The notes below the pieces were generated by a model. That model did not search any database. It saw only the letters and a program-made list of their open reading frames with translations, and had not been told where the DNA came from. From positions 496,001 to 560,000 of the forward strand of contig JADJPV010000001.1 in the NCBI GenBank assembly GCA_016713085.1: a stretch of 64,000 nucleotides of DNA, in the 5' to 3' direction. This DNA is from Chitinophagaceae bacterium. GTDB taxonomy: Bacteria > Bacteroidota > Bacteroidia > Chitinophagales > Chitinophagaceae. Shown one piece after another: positions 1 to 8,081 of the stretch. The stretch's first letter is position 1, and every line of letters begins with the position of its first letter. The translations under genes and the position numbers were made by a program.

Positions 1-618
1 GCGGAAAGTTTGATGAAATGGAATTGCATTCTTTGGAACATAATCAGTTTTCTTTTCTTTTGCCAGCCAGGTAAAAATAATGGCAGCAATACCGGGAATA
101 AAAGCAAACAGGAATAAACGTTTATAATCGCCGGGATAAAAATATAAATACAGCAAAGCAATCAATGGACCTAACACAGCACCAAACGTATCCATCATGC
201 GGTGAAAGCCAAATACAGTTGCTTTATTTTCCGGAATTGTTTCATCGCTCAGCAATGCATCACGTGGGGCAGTACGTAAGCCCTTACCTGCTCTGTCAAG
301 AAATCTTGCAGAAAAGATCCACCATAACTGTGTACTTAATGCAAGCATTGGTTTTGCGATGGCACTGAGTAAATAACCCAACCTTACAAATGGCAAACGC
401 TTACCGCTTGCATCACTCAACCGTCCGAAATAACTTTTACCCAATCCTGCAATGGCTTCAGCAAAACCTTCAAGTATACCAATTACCATCACTGAATATC
501 CAATGCTTTTCAGGTAAACAGGCATAACAGGATACAGCATTTCACTGGCCATATCTGTAAACAGGCTGACGAATGAAATGATCCAGATGGTTCGTGTAAT
601 TGGTTTGAATAACTTCAT
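1..618 (-). CDS. MFS transporter, 3' part outside window
   Basis: The minus strand reads openly from an ATG at 618 to the window edge (206 codons, no stop), so only the N-terminal half is present. The protein begins MKLFKPITRTIWIISFVSLF and shows repeated hydrophobic segments. After the second or third helix it carries DRAGKGLRTAPRDALLSDE, a cytoplasmic-loop motif typical of a subfamily of major facilitator transporters. A second conserved stretch, FGFHRMMDTFGAVLGP, follows. The substrate cannot be told from what is visible. It would be an inner-membrane secondary transporter. Its start lies about 140 bp from the end of the downstream minus-strand barrel gene, so it may be transcribed separately. 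Confidence 0.85.
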   Translation of the reverse strand, partial: MKLFKPITRTIWIISFVSLFTDMASEMLYPVMPVYLKSIGYSVMVIGILEGFAEAIAGLGKSYFGRLSDASGKRLPFVRLGYLLSAIAKPMLALSTQLWWIFSARFLDRAGKGLRTAPRDALLSDETIPENKATVFGFHRMMDTFGAVLGPLIALLYLYFYPGDYKRLFLFAFIPGIAAIIFTWLAKEKKTDYVPKNAIPFHQTFR

Positions 619-755
619 GCTGACTACAAATGTAGATTAACAGCAATACTATAAAACAAAAAAAGTATAGACTAACGGAAGGCTATACGTTTACTTGCAG
701 CAATCTTTTTTCTGAAAAAGAGATACGATAAAAAACAGTATTGATTTCACAACTC

Positions 756-1577
756 TCATTTCAAGGCATTTAAAAAATAATGCTCCAGGCTGATGAAGTA
801 AGATTGCTTTGCCATTCTATGCGCATTCCCTGCCAATTGATAACGAGCACCAAGATTTAATCTGGTGCTGCTTTTAAAAATCAGTTGCACGGCCGGTGCA
901 ATATCAAGATAACTTCTGCTGACATCTGTATTCTTTAATCCAAGAAATTCACAATACAAATTAAAATTGGTTTGATTGTAACTGGTATAACTCCGTGGAA
1001 ACAATAAGTACCCCATAGATACATTATACTGAATCCCCTCATTTGAAAAAGGCAGTCCTAAAAACAGTTTGTCCTTTTTTTCAAGTTGATGGATATAAGA
1101 AACACCCGTAGTTGCAGCAAACTTGTTCACCAGTTGAGTTGCCAGCACTCCTGCCTGTATGCCACTGTTATCGCCATCCAAGTTTAATTCCTGGTACACC
1201 AGCGGATTATTCGACCATGCACCTGCTGCAAATGCAGCAGCACGAAAATGTTTATGCACATCATCCTTACTGTAAAACCTGTACTTGGCATAAAGCCTTA
1301 TACTTTCAAAGCGCATTCCCTCTTCAAAAAACATATTGGAAAAACTACCCGCAGCAGTAAGCATGATTTTTTTACTGATGCCCACCTGCACTTCTGGCAT
1401 CATTCTGTATTCCCTTCTGTTCACATAATGGTAAGGCTTCATTGTTTTCATGGAAAGTTTTGCAGCAATTGCTTTTGCAGGAATATTAGAAGCAGGATTT
1501 GTAAACACATACAGTTCCTGTGCTTCTGCAACAGAAACAATGAAAACCAATACGCTTATGAATAATAAACGGAGCAT
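756..1577 (-). CDS. Outer-membrane beta-barrel-like protein at the end of the metal operon
   Basis: 273 aa with a clear Sec signal peptide (MLRLLFISVLVFIVSVAEAQ). The mature part has many alternating hydrophobic and aromatic strands and ends in a short aromatic-rich strand (YFISLEHYFLNALK), as expected of a Bacteroidota outer-membrane barrel. I do not recognise a named family. It lies 36 bp downstream of a gene for a secreted heavy-metal-associated domain protein, on the same strand, and is the last gene of what looks like a five-gene operon (5355 to 756). That context suggests a role in handling or sensing a soft metal such as copper at the outer membrane, but this is inference only. Confidence 0.7.
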   Translation of the reverse strand: MLRLLFISVLVFIVSVAEAQELYVFTNPASNIPAKAIAAKLSMKTMKPYHYVNRREYRMMPEVQVGISKKIMLTAAGSFSNMFFEEGMRFESIRLYAKYRFYSKDDVHKHFRAAAFAAGAWSNNPLVYQELNLDGDNSGIQAGVLATQLVNKFAATTGVSYIHQLEKKDKLFLGLPFSNEGIQYNVSMGYLLFPRSYTSYNQTNFNLYCEFLGLKNTDVSRSYLDIAPAVQLIFKSSTRLNLGARYQLAGNAHRMAKQSYFISLEHYFLNALK

Positions 1578-1613
1578 AGAATAAAAAGTCCCGCTGTTGG
1601 CGGAACCGTTACT

Positions 1614-2126
1614 TTAAATAGTTACATGATAAATACGTGTACCCTGTGCCTGCCCTGTTTTAAAACTTTCAGCTTTGGTGAATGCTGCAAATTTTTTGTA
1701 CTCTTTTACAGGTACAAAATTCTTGTCAACGATTGTAATCGTCTGTTCACCATTCAGCACCTGGTTTTTAATATTCAGGAAATGAAATACTTTTCCTTCA
1801 ACCGTTACAGACTTGTCATTTTCAATAGCTGTATTATTGAACACAGTCACGATCTGCAGTTTAGCAACAGAGAAACCTGCATCCTCCACCTTCTTCCGCA
1901 GCTGATCAAAATTAATTTCAGCTCCCTGTTTAAAGATGATGAGAAAAGAAGAGTTGGCAATATCTGCATCCACCTTCTCTACAAAAGAAAGTGTCTTTAA
2001 TGATTTGTTGATGGCATTGCTGCACATGGCGCAGGTTAATCCGCTGGCCTGTAATGTGGCCGATTTAAACTGTGCTTTCCCAAAGAAAACCGACAGCAGA
2101 AAAACAAACAAAAGTAATTTCTTCAT
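1614..2126 (-). CDS. Secreted heavy-metal-associated (HMA) domain protein
   Basis: 170 aa. The ATG at 2126 is chosen because it starts a signal peptide (MKKLLLFVFLLSVFFGKAQ); the longer frame upstream runs back through a palindrome and is unlikely to be translated. Just after the signal peptide is one HMA fold with the metal-binding motif GLTCAMCSNAI (Cys32 and Cys35), as in copper chaperones and the N-termini of copper ATPases. The C-terminal 90 residues have no motif I recognise. It is probably a periplasmic chaperone or sensor of Cu(I) or a similar metal. It starts 11 bp after the end of another HMA gene and precedes a barrel gene, all in one orientation. Confidence 0.8.
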   Translation of the reverse strand: MKKLLLFVFLLSVFFGKAQFKSATLQASGLTCAMCSNAINKSLKTLSFVEKVDADIANSSFLIIFKQGAEINFDQLRKKVEDAGFSVAKLQIVTVFNNTAIENDKSVTVEGKVFHFLNIKNQVLNGEQTITIVDKNFVPVKEYKKFAAFTKAESFKTGQAQGTRIYHVTI

Positions 2127-2137
2127 AATCCGGTTTG

Positions 2138-2809
2138 TTAGTGAATGAAAAACTGTTGCAGGCAATATTGCCTGCAACAGTTTTGTCTTGCGATAAAGTT
2201 AATTTGTTTTTTGCAGCAATCAGCGCCTTTTTCACATTTCATATCCTTCATGGCAACTGTTCCTGTTCCTTCTTTCTTGCAGCAGCCTTCACCATTTTCA
2301 CATTTCATCTCTGCGCAGCAACCACCTTCTTTAGCACAGGTTCCGTTTGCACAGCAATCAGCCTTGCCTTCCATTTTCTTGCAGCATTCTTTATCGCCTG
2401 TACATTTGCCATCTTTAATGCAGCATGCTTTTGCTTCAGTTGAAGCAGCAGCTTTACGATCATACTTGCAGCATTCGTGCAGATTGTTGTAAGCTTCTTC
2501 AACTCCTGTATATTTTACATTATCATAACCGGCATCAGCAATTCCTTTCTGAATTTTATCTTCTGATGTTTTTGCTGAAGCATATTTTACAGTCATCACT
2601 TTTGTATCAACATTCCAGCTGGCATAAGTGGCGCCGCTCTTTTTAGCCGCCCCTTCAATGGTTGTTTTGCACATACCGCAGTTACCCCATACTTTGAATG
2701 TGGATGTCTTTACTGTAGATTTTGTACCACCTGATTTTGTTTGAGCATTGATAGTTTGTACGCCTGCAAACAAAAACATGAATGCGGTAATTATTTGAAA
2801 TGATTTCAT
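2138..2809 (-). CDS. Secreted HMA-domain protein with metallothionein-like Cys-rich tail
   Basis: 223 aa as printed. Signal peptide (residues 1-23), then an HMA domain (about 36-105) with VWGNCGMCKTTIEG, metal-binding Cys44 and Cys47. A tail (about 112-201) holds seven Cys-Cys pairs plus four single cysteines in Lys/Gly/Glu-rich sequence, much like a metallothionein. A periplasmic soft-metal chaperone with a storage or buffering tail fits. The last about 22 residues are doubtful: they are read through the 36-bp palindrome. One more base in the six-T run at 2207-2212 would end the protein as ...CCKKTN at a TAA at 2199-2201, before the hairpin. Neighbours are a second HMA gene and a HYC_CC_PP gene. 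Confidence 0.85.
   Translation of the reverse strand: MKSFQIITAFMFLFAGVQTINAQTKSGGTKSTVKTSTFKVWGNCGMCKTTIEGAAKKSGATYASWNVDTKVMTVKYASAKTSEDKIQKGIADAGYDNVKYTGVEEAYNNLHECCKYDRKAAASTEAKACCIKDGKCTGDKECCKKMEGKADCCANGTCAKEGGCCAEMKCENGEGCCKKEGTGTVAMKDMKCEKGADCCKKQINFIARQNCCRQYCLQQFFIH
2149..2184 (-). terminator. Perfect 36-bp palindrome, possible terminator between the two HMA genes
   Basis: The two 18-bp arms (2149-2166 and 2167-2184) are perfectly complementary, centred on AATATT. On the minus strand the hairpin is followed by a short T run, the shape of an intrinsic terminator or attenuator. It lies inside the 3' end of the upstream HMA reading frame as printed, which is odd. If that frame ended at the TAA at 2199-2201 (see that gene), the hairpin would fall neatly between genes. 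Confidence 0.6.
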
Positions 2810-2888
2810 TGTTTAATTTTTTAGTTTGAATATAATAATAGATTTCTTTCTGCTGAAAGCAGACAGACTGAACAGGAAAAAATCCAAA

Positions 2889-3287
2889 CTAAATCAGGAA
2901 AACATTGATATCCCTGTACACTTTATTCAGTGTTTTGGGAGGAGGAGAAAAATATTCTGTTGAAGGAATGGCAGATAAGCCCTGTTCAGGTTCATGCAAA
3001 AGAGTAAGATGTTCCGGAGTCTCAGCACTGATAGATGCCAGTTCTAATGCAAAAGCAGAAGCCTGGTGAAAATCATTCAGTTTTACTGTTTTTACGTCAT
3101 CCTTACAGCAATGATTTTCCGTTTTGCTCATTCCGCATTTACTGCAGGCACCATCATCATGGTCTTTATCATGACTGAATGAAATGGAAGAAATCTTTCC
3201 CATACAATAATGAATATTCATTACCATGCCGCTTGTAACGGCAAGATAGAATACTGCAATCATTGATATAAAAAACTTCTTCATCAT
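2889..3287 (-). CDS. HYC_CC_PP family protein
   Basis: About 132 aa from the ATG at 3287 (a second ATG follows at once at 3284). The start is chosen because it opens the hydrophobic segment MMKKFFISMIAVFYLAVTSG; upstream codons overlap the preceding gene. The three landmarks that name this Bacteroidota family are visible: HYC just after the membrane segment (NIHYCMGK), a CC in a His/Cys-rich stretch (CSKCGMSKTENHCCKDD), and PP near the C-terminus (YFSPPPK). The function is not established. The His and Cys residues and the HMA neighbours suggest binding of copper or a similar metal at the outer face of the inner membrane. Confidence 0.8.
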   Translation of the reverse strand: MMKKFFISMIAVFYLAVTSGMVMNIHYCMGKISSISFSHDKDHDDGACSKCGMSKTENHCCKDDVKTVKLNDFHQASAFALELASISAETPEHLTLLHEPEQGLSAIPSTEYFSPPPKTLNKVYRDINVFLI

Positions 3288-3330
3288 GAAGAGTAAAGAT
3301 AATCTTTTAAACTGCAACTGTACGTACAAC

Positions 3331-5355
3331 TCAGTTAACAAAGCCCCAAAAGATGCCGAAACGGAGATAATAACCCGGAGTTGGCTGAAGAGGAGAAGCC
3401 AAATTGTTGTTTAAAAAGCCAAAAGATGGACTCAGCTCTGCTGTATTCAGGTTTTCAGCCCTGATAAACAGGGATAAACTCCTCACCCGGAACTGCAGGT
3501 AAGCAGCAATATCGGGGAGATTTTTAATTGTTGTTGTATTCTGTAAAACAAACTGCCCCAGTACAGGTGAAAAATTATCTGCCTTGTAAGGTGTATGATA
3601 GCGAAGTTCAACACCGGTACTTAAGTTGAGATTTTTGAAAAACTGTCCTTCATAAGCAAACCGGTTTCTTGAAAGCACAAGCGGTAGATTTACGGGCGCA
3701 GCTGCCGTTGTTTGCTGTACAAAAATTTCTGTGTACCAGTTCCAGCGTTTGCGCCTGCCAAAGGTGAATTGTTTTTGCAGTTGAAGCTGTAATAAATTAA
3801 ACAGGGTTGCTTCCTGTGCAGCTTCTGAGTAATTTTTGAAATAGATATAATTGCTGGCCAGGAAATATTTTGCTGCTAACACCAATCTTTGCTGTGGCAA
3901 CTCATATACTGCAGAAGCAATCGTAGTATTTTCTTTTCCGAAATTCGTATTGCCAATATTTAATTTTTTGAAATTACTCAGGTCATCATGAATAAAAGAT
4001 GGTGTGCGGTTCACATTCTGAAAACCTAATGTGATGTACCCAAGTTTTTTACCGATCAAACGTTTCAATGAAGCAAGAACATTATAATCACCGCCGTTTA
4101 AACCAGCCAGGTAAAACCGTCCTGACAATTCCATATCCCATTTCCTGTTCTTTGTTTTATTTCTGTATTCACCGTTAACCTGCAGGTTGGTGAACGAAGG
4201 TTCATTGGGTCCAAAATCTGCATGAAGCGATTCAAAGCCGGCTGCTACTTTTAAAAACTGCTGCTGGTTTTTTATATAAGGATAAGAATAGATAGCCCGT
4301 TCGTTACCGAAGGTTTGCCAAAAATCTTTTAATCCAAATGTTGCCGGCAGGTTATGCAGATTATATAACAGAACATAACCGGCTGTATCAACTCTATTAT
4401 CAAGATATTGAAATGAATAACGGTTCAGCTGCATGGTATGTTGAAAACGAAACCGTGGGTAAAACAAATACTCAACTGTTGAATCGGTTGTAATGGAATC
4501 TTTCTTACCCAAATCATAATGATGGCGGAACAGAATATTGGTGAAACTGTATTTATTACCTGTGTTGATGGTATTACTTAACAGCGACTGCGATTCGAAA
4601 GCAGCCCCACCAAGGTTGGTTGGAATATTAAAACGTTCGCTGAAAGCCGGGGTGCTGTCGAGCAACTGCAAATCTTTTAATCCTCCATTTTCTGTTGCAC
4701 CAATCTTATTCCCTGCAATGATAAAATAAGCCGTGTAACGTTTGTTGGGTGTTACATACCATGTATTAAAAAGGAGATTGCTGTGGTTCGTTTTTTGGTT
4801 CCGGAAAATTCCCGGTGAATTAATGAGGTTAAACCTGAATGAAAAATTCCAGTTATAACGCACATTTTGTGTATGCTGTACGCCAATGGTTTGTTCCGAT
4901 TTTGGCCCAAGTATATAAGTAAGCTGGGTATAAGGGCGGGTAGTATTATAAAACTTTGTTTGAAACAAATCAGGTACATAAGCATCGTAGGCATGAAAGC
5001 CATGATCCCATCCCGGTTTCATATTGGGAGAAAATAATAAAGACTTTGATGCACTGCCCGTGTTACCCAAAAAAATACTTGTCCATTGAACAGGCCAGCG
5101 CCTGCCAAAATCATTTACCGAAGAATCAAGAAAATAAAAACGGGCAGTATCTAAAAACCTGTATGCAATTGTTGCTGAATCTTCCAGCCCGGTACGATGC
5201 AACAGGGAATCTTTAAACGGGCCACTGCCGCCACCGCCTCTTGATCCTGTTGAATTACCACTCATGCCACCCGGAATCCTTTGCAGTATCCGTTGTTGGG
5301 CCGTTATAGTAAAACTGGCAAATAAAAAAATAAGTACACAAAGAAAACGGGCCAT
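3331..5355 (-). CDS. Putative porin (Porin_10-like outer-membrane protein)
   Basis: 674 aa with a signal peptide (MARFLCVLIFLFASFTITAQ), a Gly/Ser-rich linker, then a long barrel-like region of alternating aromatic strands ending in a C-terminal Phe-rich strand (YYLRFGIFWGFVN). Length, the early stretch about GNTGSASKSLLFSP and the overall pattern match the large putative porins common in Bacteroidota (Pfam Porin_10). It is the first gene of the minus-strand run that continues with HYC_CC_PP, two HMA proteins and another barrel, with 43 bp to the next gene. It probably lets ions or small solutes through the outer membrane; metal specificity is only suggested by context. Confidence 0.75.
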   Translation of the reverse strand: MARFLCVLIFLFASFTITAQQRILQRIPGGMSGNSTGSRGGGGSGPFKDSLLHRTGLEDSATIAYRFLDTARFYFLDSSVNDFGRRWPVQWTSIFLGNTGSASKSLLFSPNMKPGWDHGFHAYDAYVPDLFQTKFYNTTRPYTQLTYILGPKSEQTIGVQHTQNVRYNWNFSFRFNLINSPGIFRNQKTNHSNLLFNTWYVTPNKRYTAYFIIAGNKIGATENGGLKDLQLLDSTPAFSERFNIPTNLGGAAFESQSLLSNTINTGNKYSFTNILFRHHYDLGKKDSITTDSTVEYLFYPRFRFQHTMQLNRYSFQYLDNRVDTAGYVLLYNLHNLPATFGLKDFWQTFGNERAIYSYPYIKNQQQFLKVAAGFESLHADFGPNEPSFTNLQVNGEYRNKTKNRKWDMELSGRFYLAGLNGGDYNVLASLKRLIGKKLGYITLGFQNVNRTPSFIHDDLSNFKKLNIGNTNFGKENTTIASAVYELPQQRLVLAAKYFLASNYIYFKNYSEAAQEATLFNLLQLQLQKQFTFGRRKRWNWYTEIFVQQTTAAAPVNLPLVLSRNRFAYEGQFFKNLNLSTGVELRYHTPYKADNFSPVLGQFVLQNTTTIKNLPDIAAYLQFRVRSLSLFIRAENLNTAELSPSFGFLNNNLASPLQPTPGYYLRFGIFWGFVN

Positions 5356-5424
5356 ATAATAAAAACGGGCCTGTAAGCCCGTGTAAAAGTAATTGAATTC
5401 AGTTTGTACAACTATAAATTGATC

Positions 5425-6249
5425 TTAAAGTTCAATGATGAGCTGTTTTACAATTGCTGTCATCTTTGGTTCTGCTGCCTGCGCCGCTTCCAGCACTTCA
5501 GCATGTGTAATTTTATTTTCTTCTTCACGAATGCCGATATCAGTAATTACACTCATGGCAAAAACAGGCAGGCCCATGTGTACTGCAACGATCACTTCAG
5601 GAACAGTGCTCATACCTACAGCATCGCCACCCAGCACATGAATCATTTTATACTCGCTGCGTGTTTCAAAAGTTGGACCGGTTACACCGAGATACACACC
5701 TTCTTCCACTTTAATATTTAAACGTGCAGCAATCGCTTTTGCTTTTGCAATCAGGCCTTTGTTGTACGGCTCACTCATATCAGGAAAACGGGGGCCGAAT
5801 TCGCTTATATTTTTTCCAATCAACGGATTAATTCCAAACTGGCTGATATGATCCTTAATGATCATTAGCTCTCCCACTTCATAATTTGGATTTACACCAC
5901 CGGCTGCATTACTTAGAATAATGGTTTTAATACCAAGATATTTCATGACACGGATAGGATAAACTACTTCCTCAATGCTGTAACCTTCATAATAATGAAA
6001 ACGTCCGGCCATTACAACCACTTTCTTATTGCCTAATGTTCCAAACACCAGCTTGCCCTTGTGCCCTTCAACCGTTGACACCGGGAAATGCGGAATATCA
6101 CTGTAACTGATTTCTTTTTCAACTGTCAGTTCATTGGTAAACTGTCCCAAACCACTGCCCAATACAACCCCTACAGATGATTCTTCTGTATAATGACTGC
6201 GGATAAAGGCTACTGTTTCATGGATCTTCTGTAAAATATCACTCATCAT
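5425..6249 (-). CDS. punA: Purine-nucleoside phosphorylase
   Basis: 274 aa, the usual length of the trimeric purine-nucleoside phosphorylases. The enzyme splits inosine, guanosine or related nucleosides with phosphate to give the base and ribose 1-phosphate (purine salvage). Landmarks: VVLGSGLGQF (phosphate site), STVEGHKGKLVFG, GRFHYYEGY, the base site NAAGGVNPNYEVGELMII, GVTGPTFETRSEY, and GMSTVPEVIVAVHMGL. Either of two adjacent ATGs (6249 or 6246) could be the start. It is followed 55 bp away by the porin gene on the same strand. The paralogous methylthioadenosine phosphorylase is less likely because the purine-site Asn-Ala-Ala-Gly-Gly pattern fits PNP. Confidence 0.92.
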   Translation of the reverse strand: MMSDILQKIHETVAFIRSHYTEESSVGVVLGSGLGQFTNELTVEKEISYSDIPHFPVSTVEGHKGKLVFGTLGNKKVVVMAGRFHYYEGYSIEEVVYPIRVMKYLGIKTIILSNAAGGVNPNYEVGELMIIKDHISQFGINPLIGKNISEFGPRFPDMSEPYNKGLIAKAKAIAARLNIKVEEGVYLGVTGPTFETRSEYKMIHVLGGDAVGMSTVPEVIVAVHMGLPVFAMSVITDIGIREEENKITHAEVLEAAQAAEPKMTAIVKQLIIEL

Positions 6250-6279
6250 ATAAAAATTAGGACGGCAAATATATTGCTT

Positions 6280-7106
6280 TTATAACGGGTAACGGACAAA
6301 TGAAGGATGAGATTCATCAGTAAGTAAGTAATACCATTGAGGATGCTTTAAAACATCTGTATAATGTATCCATCTGCCATTGATTTTTATCAGTTCATAA
6401 ATGAGCCTGATGCCATGGCTGTAATCCACATACCAGTTTGCATGACCGGTATAAACCGGCTGAATGGGTTTCCCATTCAACTGATGCCAGCCATAGATGG
6501 CTACTTTGTTTTGTTTGGATGGGTTGAATAACTGTTCCGTGAGGATCACATCTTTTTTAATCCCTGCAATCAAACCCTTTTGCTGCTTTCGCTGGCCTTC
6601 AATAATGAGATGATGCTGGTATATTGTAGGTGTGCTGTCTCGGAAAGCATGCATCGGCACAGGTTCTAATTTTATAGCAGCAGCTTTATAAATTTCATCC
6701 ACCAGTTTTTTTGTTGGCAGAAAGCAGTGAAAACTGTCGGCTATCTGTTGAGCAGCCATGGGCGTTAAGGGATTCTTGCCCACCCGATAGCTATCGGGTC
6801 ATCGTCATTGCCAATACTTACATAATCAGGGCTTACATAAATAACCGCAGTAATTGTTTTACCTGTTAATGAATCAATCATGGATAAATGAACAGGAACA
6901 AATTTTTTAAAGAAAGACGGAAGATTACCTGAGAGTATTTCCTTTACCGCAAACGAATCCCGTTGTTTCCAGTTCATGGCAGCAGCCTGTTTGTAAAATG
7001 CGGAACCGCTGATGGCATTTGTCCTTTGTTGCGGAACCGATAACTGCATTCCTGTTTTGCAGGAAAAAAGCAGAAGGAGGAATAAATAAACCAACAGCCT
7101 GTTCAT
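6280..7106 (-). CDS. Hypothetical lipoprotein, frameshifted and carrying a palindrome insert
   Basis: Two overlapping frames (7106-6765 and 6783-6280) form one protein of about 275 aa. It starts at the ATG at 7106 with a lipoprotein signal (LLLLFSCKTG, Cys16). The frame breaks at about 6767: one extra T in the minus-strand CCTTAACG would restore ...ARIPLTPMAAQQIADSF. Just upstream, residues PIAIG are encoded by an 18-bp palindrome (6782-6799) that looks inserted between GNDDD and WARIP. The C-terminal part (FHCFLPTKKLVDEIYKAA, and YGWHQLNGKPIQPVYTGH) looks like a conserved secreted family, but I cannot give a function. It lies 30 bp upstream of punA on the same strand. Confidence 0.7.
6782..6799. 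repeat. 18-bp palindrome, copy 1, inside a lipoprotein gene
   Basis: ACCCGATAGCTATCGGGT is a perfect palindrome. An identical copy lies inside aroA at 62110-62127, in a different reading frame. Here it is translated as about PIAIG and sits close to the frameshift of its host gene. Confidence 0.85.
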
Positions 7107-7134
7107 GCAGGAAAGATAGAAAAAGCTCAACAAA
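7096..7134 (-). repeat. Direct repeat A, copy 1 (start region of the lipoprotein gene)
   Basis: About 38 bp covering the upstream region, ATG and first codons (ATGAACAGGCT) of the lipoprotein gene. It recurs with a few changes at 7914-7950 in the same orientation. On the minus strand it includes TTTTGTTGAGC and TATCTTTCC, which could be promoter elements. Confidence 0.65.
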
Positions 7135-7201
7135 ACTATGAAGCAAAGAAACCTTATATAATACTTGCTATAAGCTTTTTCATAATAATCTTGTTTAAGG
7201 A

Positions 7202-7741
7202 TTAATATTTCATGTCAAAACGTCCCCGGGTAATTTTCACAGTGTCACAACTTGGCATTGTTAAGGCAAATTCAAAAGTCCCTGATACAATCCTTTTCTG
7301 TTTGTCTAACTTGGTTATATTTAAATAAGCATTATGATTCGGGATAGTATCAGTCCATTGGTAACAGCAAAGGGTTACTCCATTGCAGTACTCACCAAAT
7401 CTGGTTCTTGCCTTTCTTATATTTAGTTTATAGATCCCAGTTGATTGAATGCTATCGCTTGCCACAACAAAGCTGATTGAATTATTTGCTCCGTCGTCGT
7501 ACCTGTACCCATTAAGAGTAAATGCCCCACCCATAAATGTTTCATCGTAATAACAGGTAAGGTTGGCAAAACCATTATCACCTCTTGGCAGCCACACTTT
7601 TCCATTCACCAAAAAGCCGCAGGTATTTTTTCCTTCCTCTGTGGCTTGTGGCAAGCCACTTTCGGGGTTATTCTTTTTGCAGTTGGTACTACTTGATATA
7701 ATTAATAAAAATAGTAAGGAGAGAATGAAAATGTGTTTCAT
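7202..7741 (-). CDS. Hypothetical lipoprotein
   Basis: 179 aa with a lipoprotein signal peptide (FLLIISSSTNCKKN; lipobox Cys21). The mature protein begins CGFLVNGKVWLPRGD, an opening shared by many Bacteroidota surface lipoproteins of unknown function. A central part rich in Asp, Asn and Tyr probably forms beta strands. Four further cysteines (in YCNGVTLCCYQW and PSCDTVKI) may form disulfides. It is monocistronic or the first gene upstream of the frameshifted lipoprotein, with a gap of about 95 bp. No function can be assigned. Confidence 0.7.
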   Translation of the reverse strand: MKHIFILSLLFLLIISSSTNCKKNNPESGLPQATEEGKNTCGFLVNGKVWLPRGDNGFANLTCYYDETFMGGAFTLNGYRYDDGANNSISFVVASDSIQSTGIYKLNIRKARTRFGEYCNGVTLCCYQWTDTIPNHNAYLNITKLDKQKRIVSGTFEFALTMPSCDTVKITRGRFDMKY

Positions 7742-8081
7742 AAGTATTAAGTTATAATAAGGTTTAAATTCAGGTTTTTTATTCGCTTTTATTTATTAAA
7801 GGTCAGAAGGAACCTTTTCAAATACAATGACCCTTATCATTTAAAAATGATAGTGGATTATTTAACACTAAAAACAAAAAAGCCCAGATCAATTTGCCAG
7901 AAATACCCAAAGCCTGTTCATTCAGAAAAGATAGAAAAAGCTCAACAAAGACCGAAAATATGAAGAGTGCGACGCAACAATTGATGCTATGGAAACTAAC
8001 AGTTGGTTTCACAAAATCCCTCCCTGTTTATCCGTGAACTATTATCGTCTTTCGCTTATCTTCGCCAAAATTTTTTGCGAT
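7742..8081. other. 340-bp intergenic region with a gene-start remnant
   Basis: No gene is seen. It separates the divergent lipoprotein gene (minus) and sucC (plus). At 7914-7950 it holds a second copy of direct repeat A. In that copy the ATG opens only a ten-codon frame (MNRLWVFLAN, then stop). TATCTTCG at 8057-8064 resembles a Bacteroidota -7 box for sucC, but no matching upstream element is clear. Confidence 0.5.
7914..7950 (-). repeat. Direct repeat A, copy 2 (decayed gene start)
   Basis: It matches 7096-7134 closely over about 37 bp, including AGCTTTTTCTATCTTT and the start codon region ATGAACAGGCT on the minus strand. Beyond the first four codons the copies diverge and this one stops after ten codons. 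It looks like a duplicated 5' end of the lipoprotein gene with its upstream signals. Confidence 0.6.

Noticed and set aside
1112..1565. Plus-strand reading frames opposite the metal operon
   Set aside because: They are antisense to well-supported genes and have no signal peptide or recognisable domain.
7989..8081. 31-residue N-terminal extension of SucC
   Set aside because: The family starts at MNLHEYQAKELL; the extension covers likely promoter sequence.
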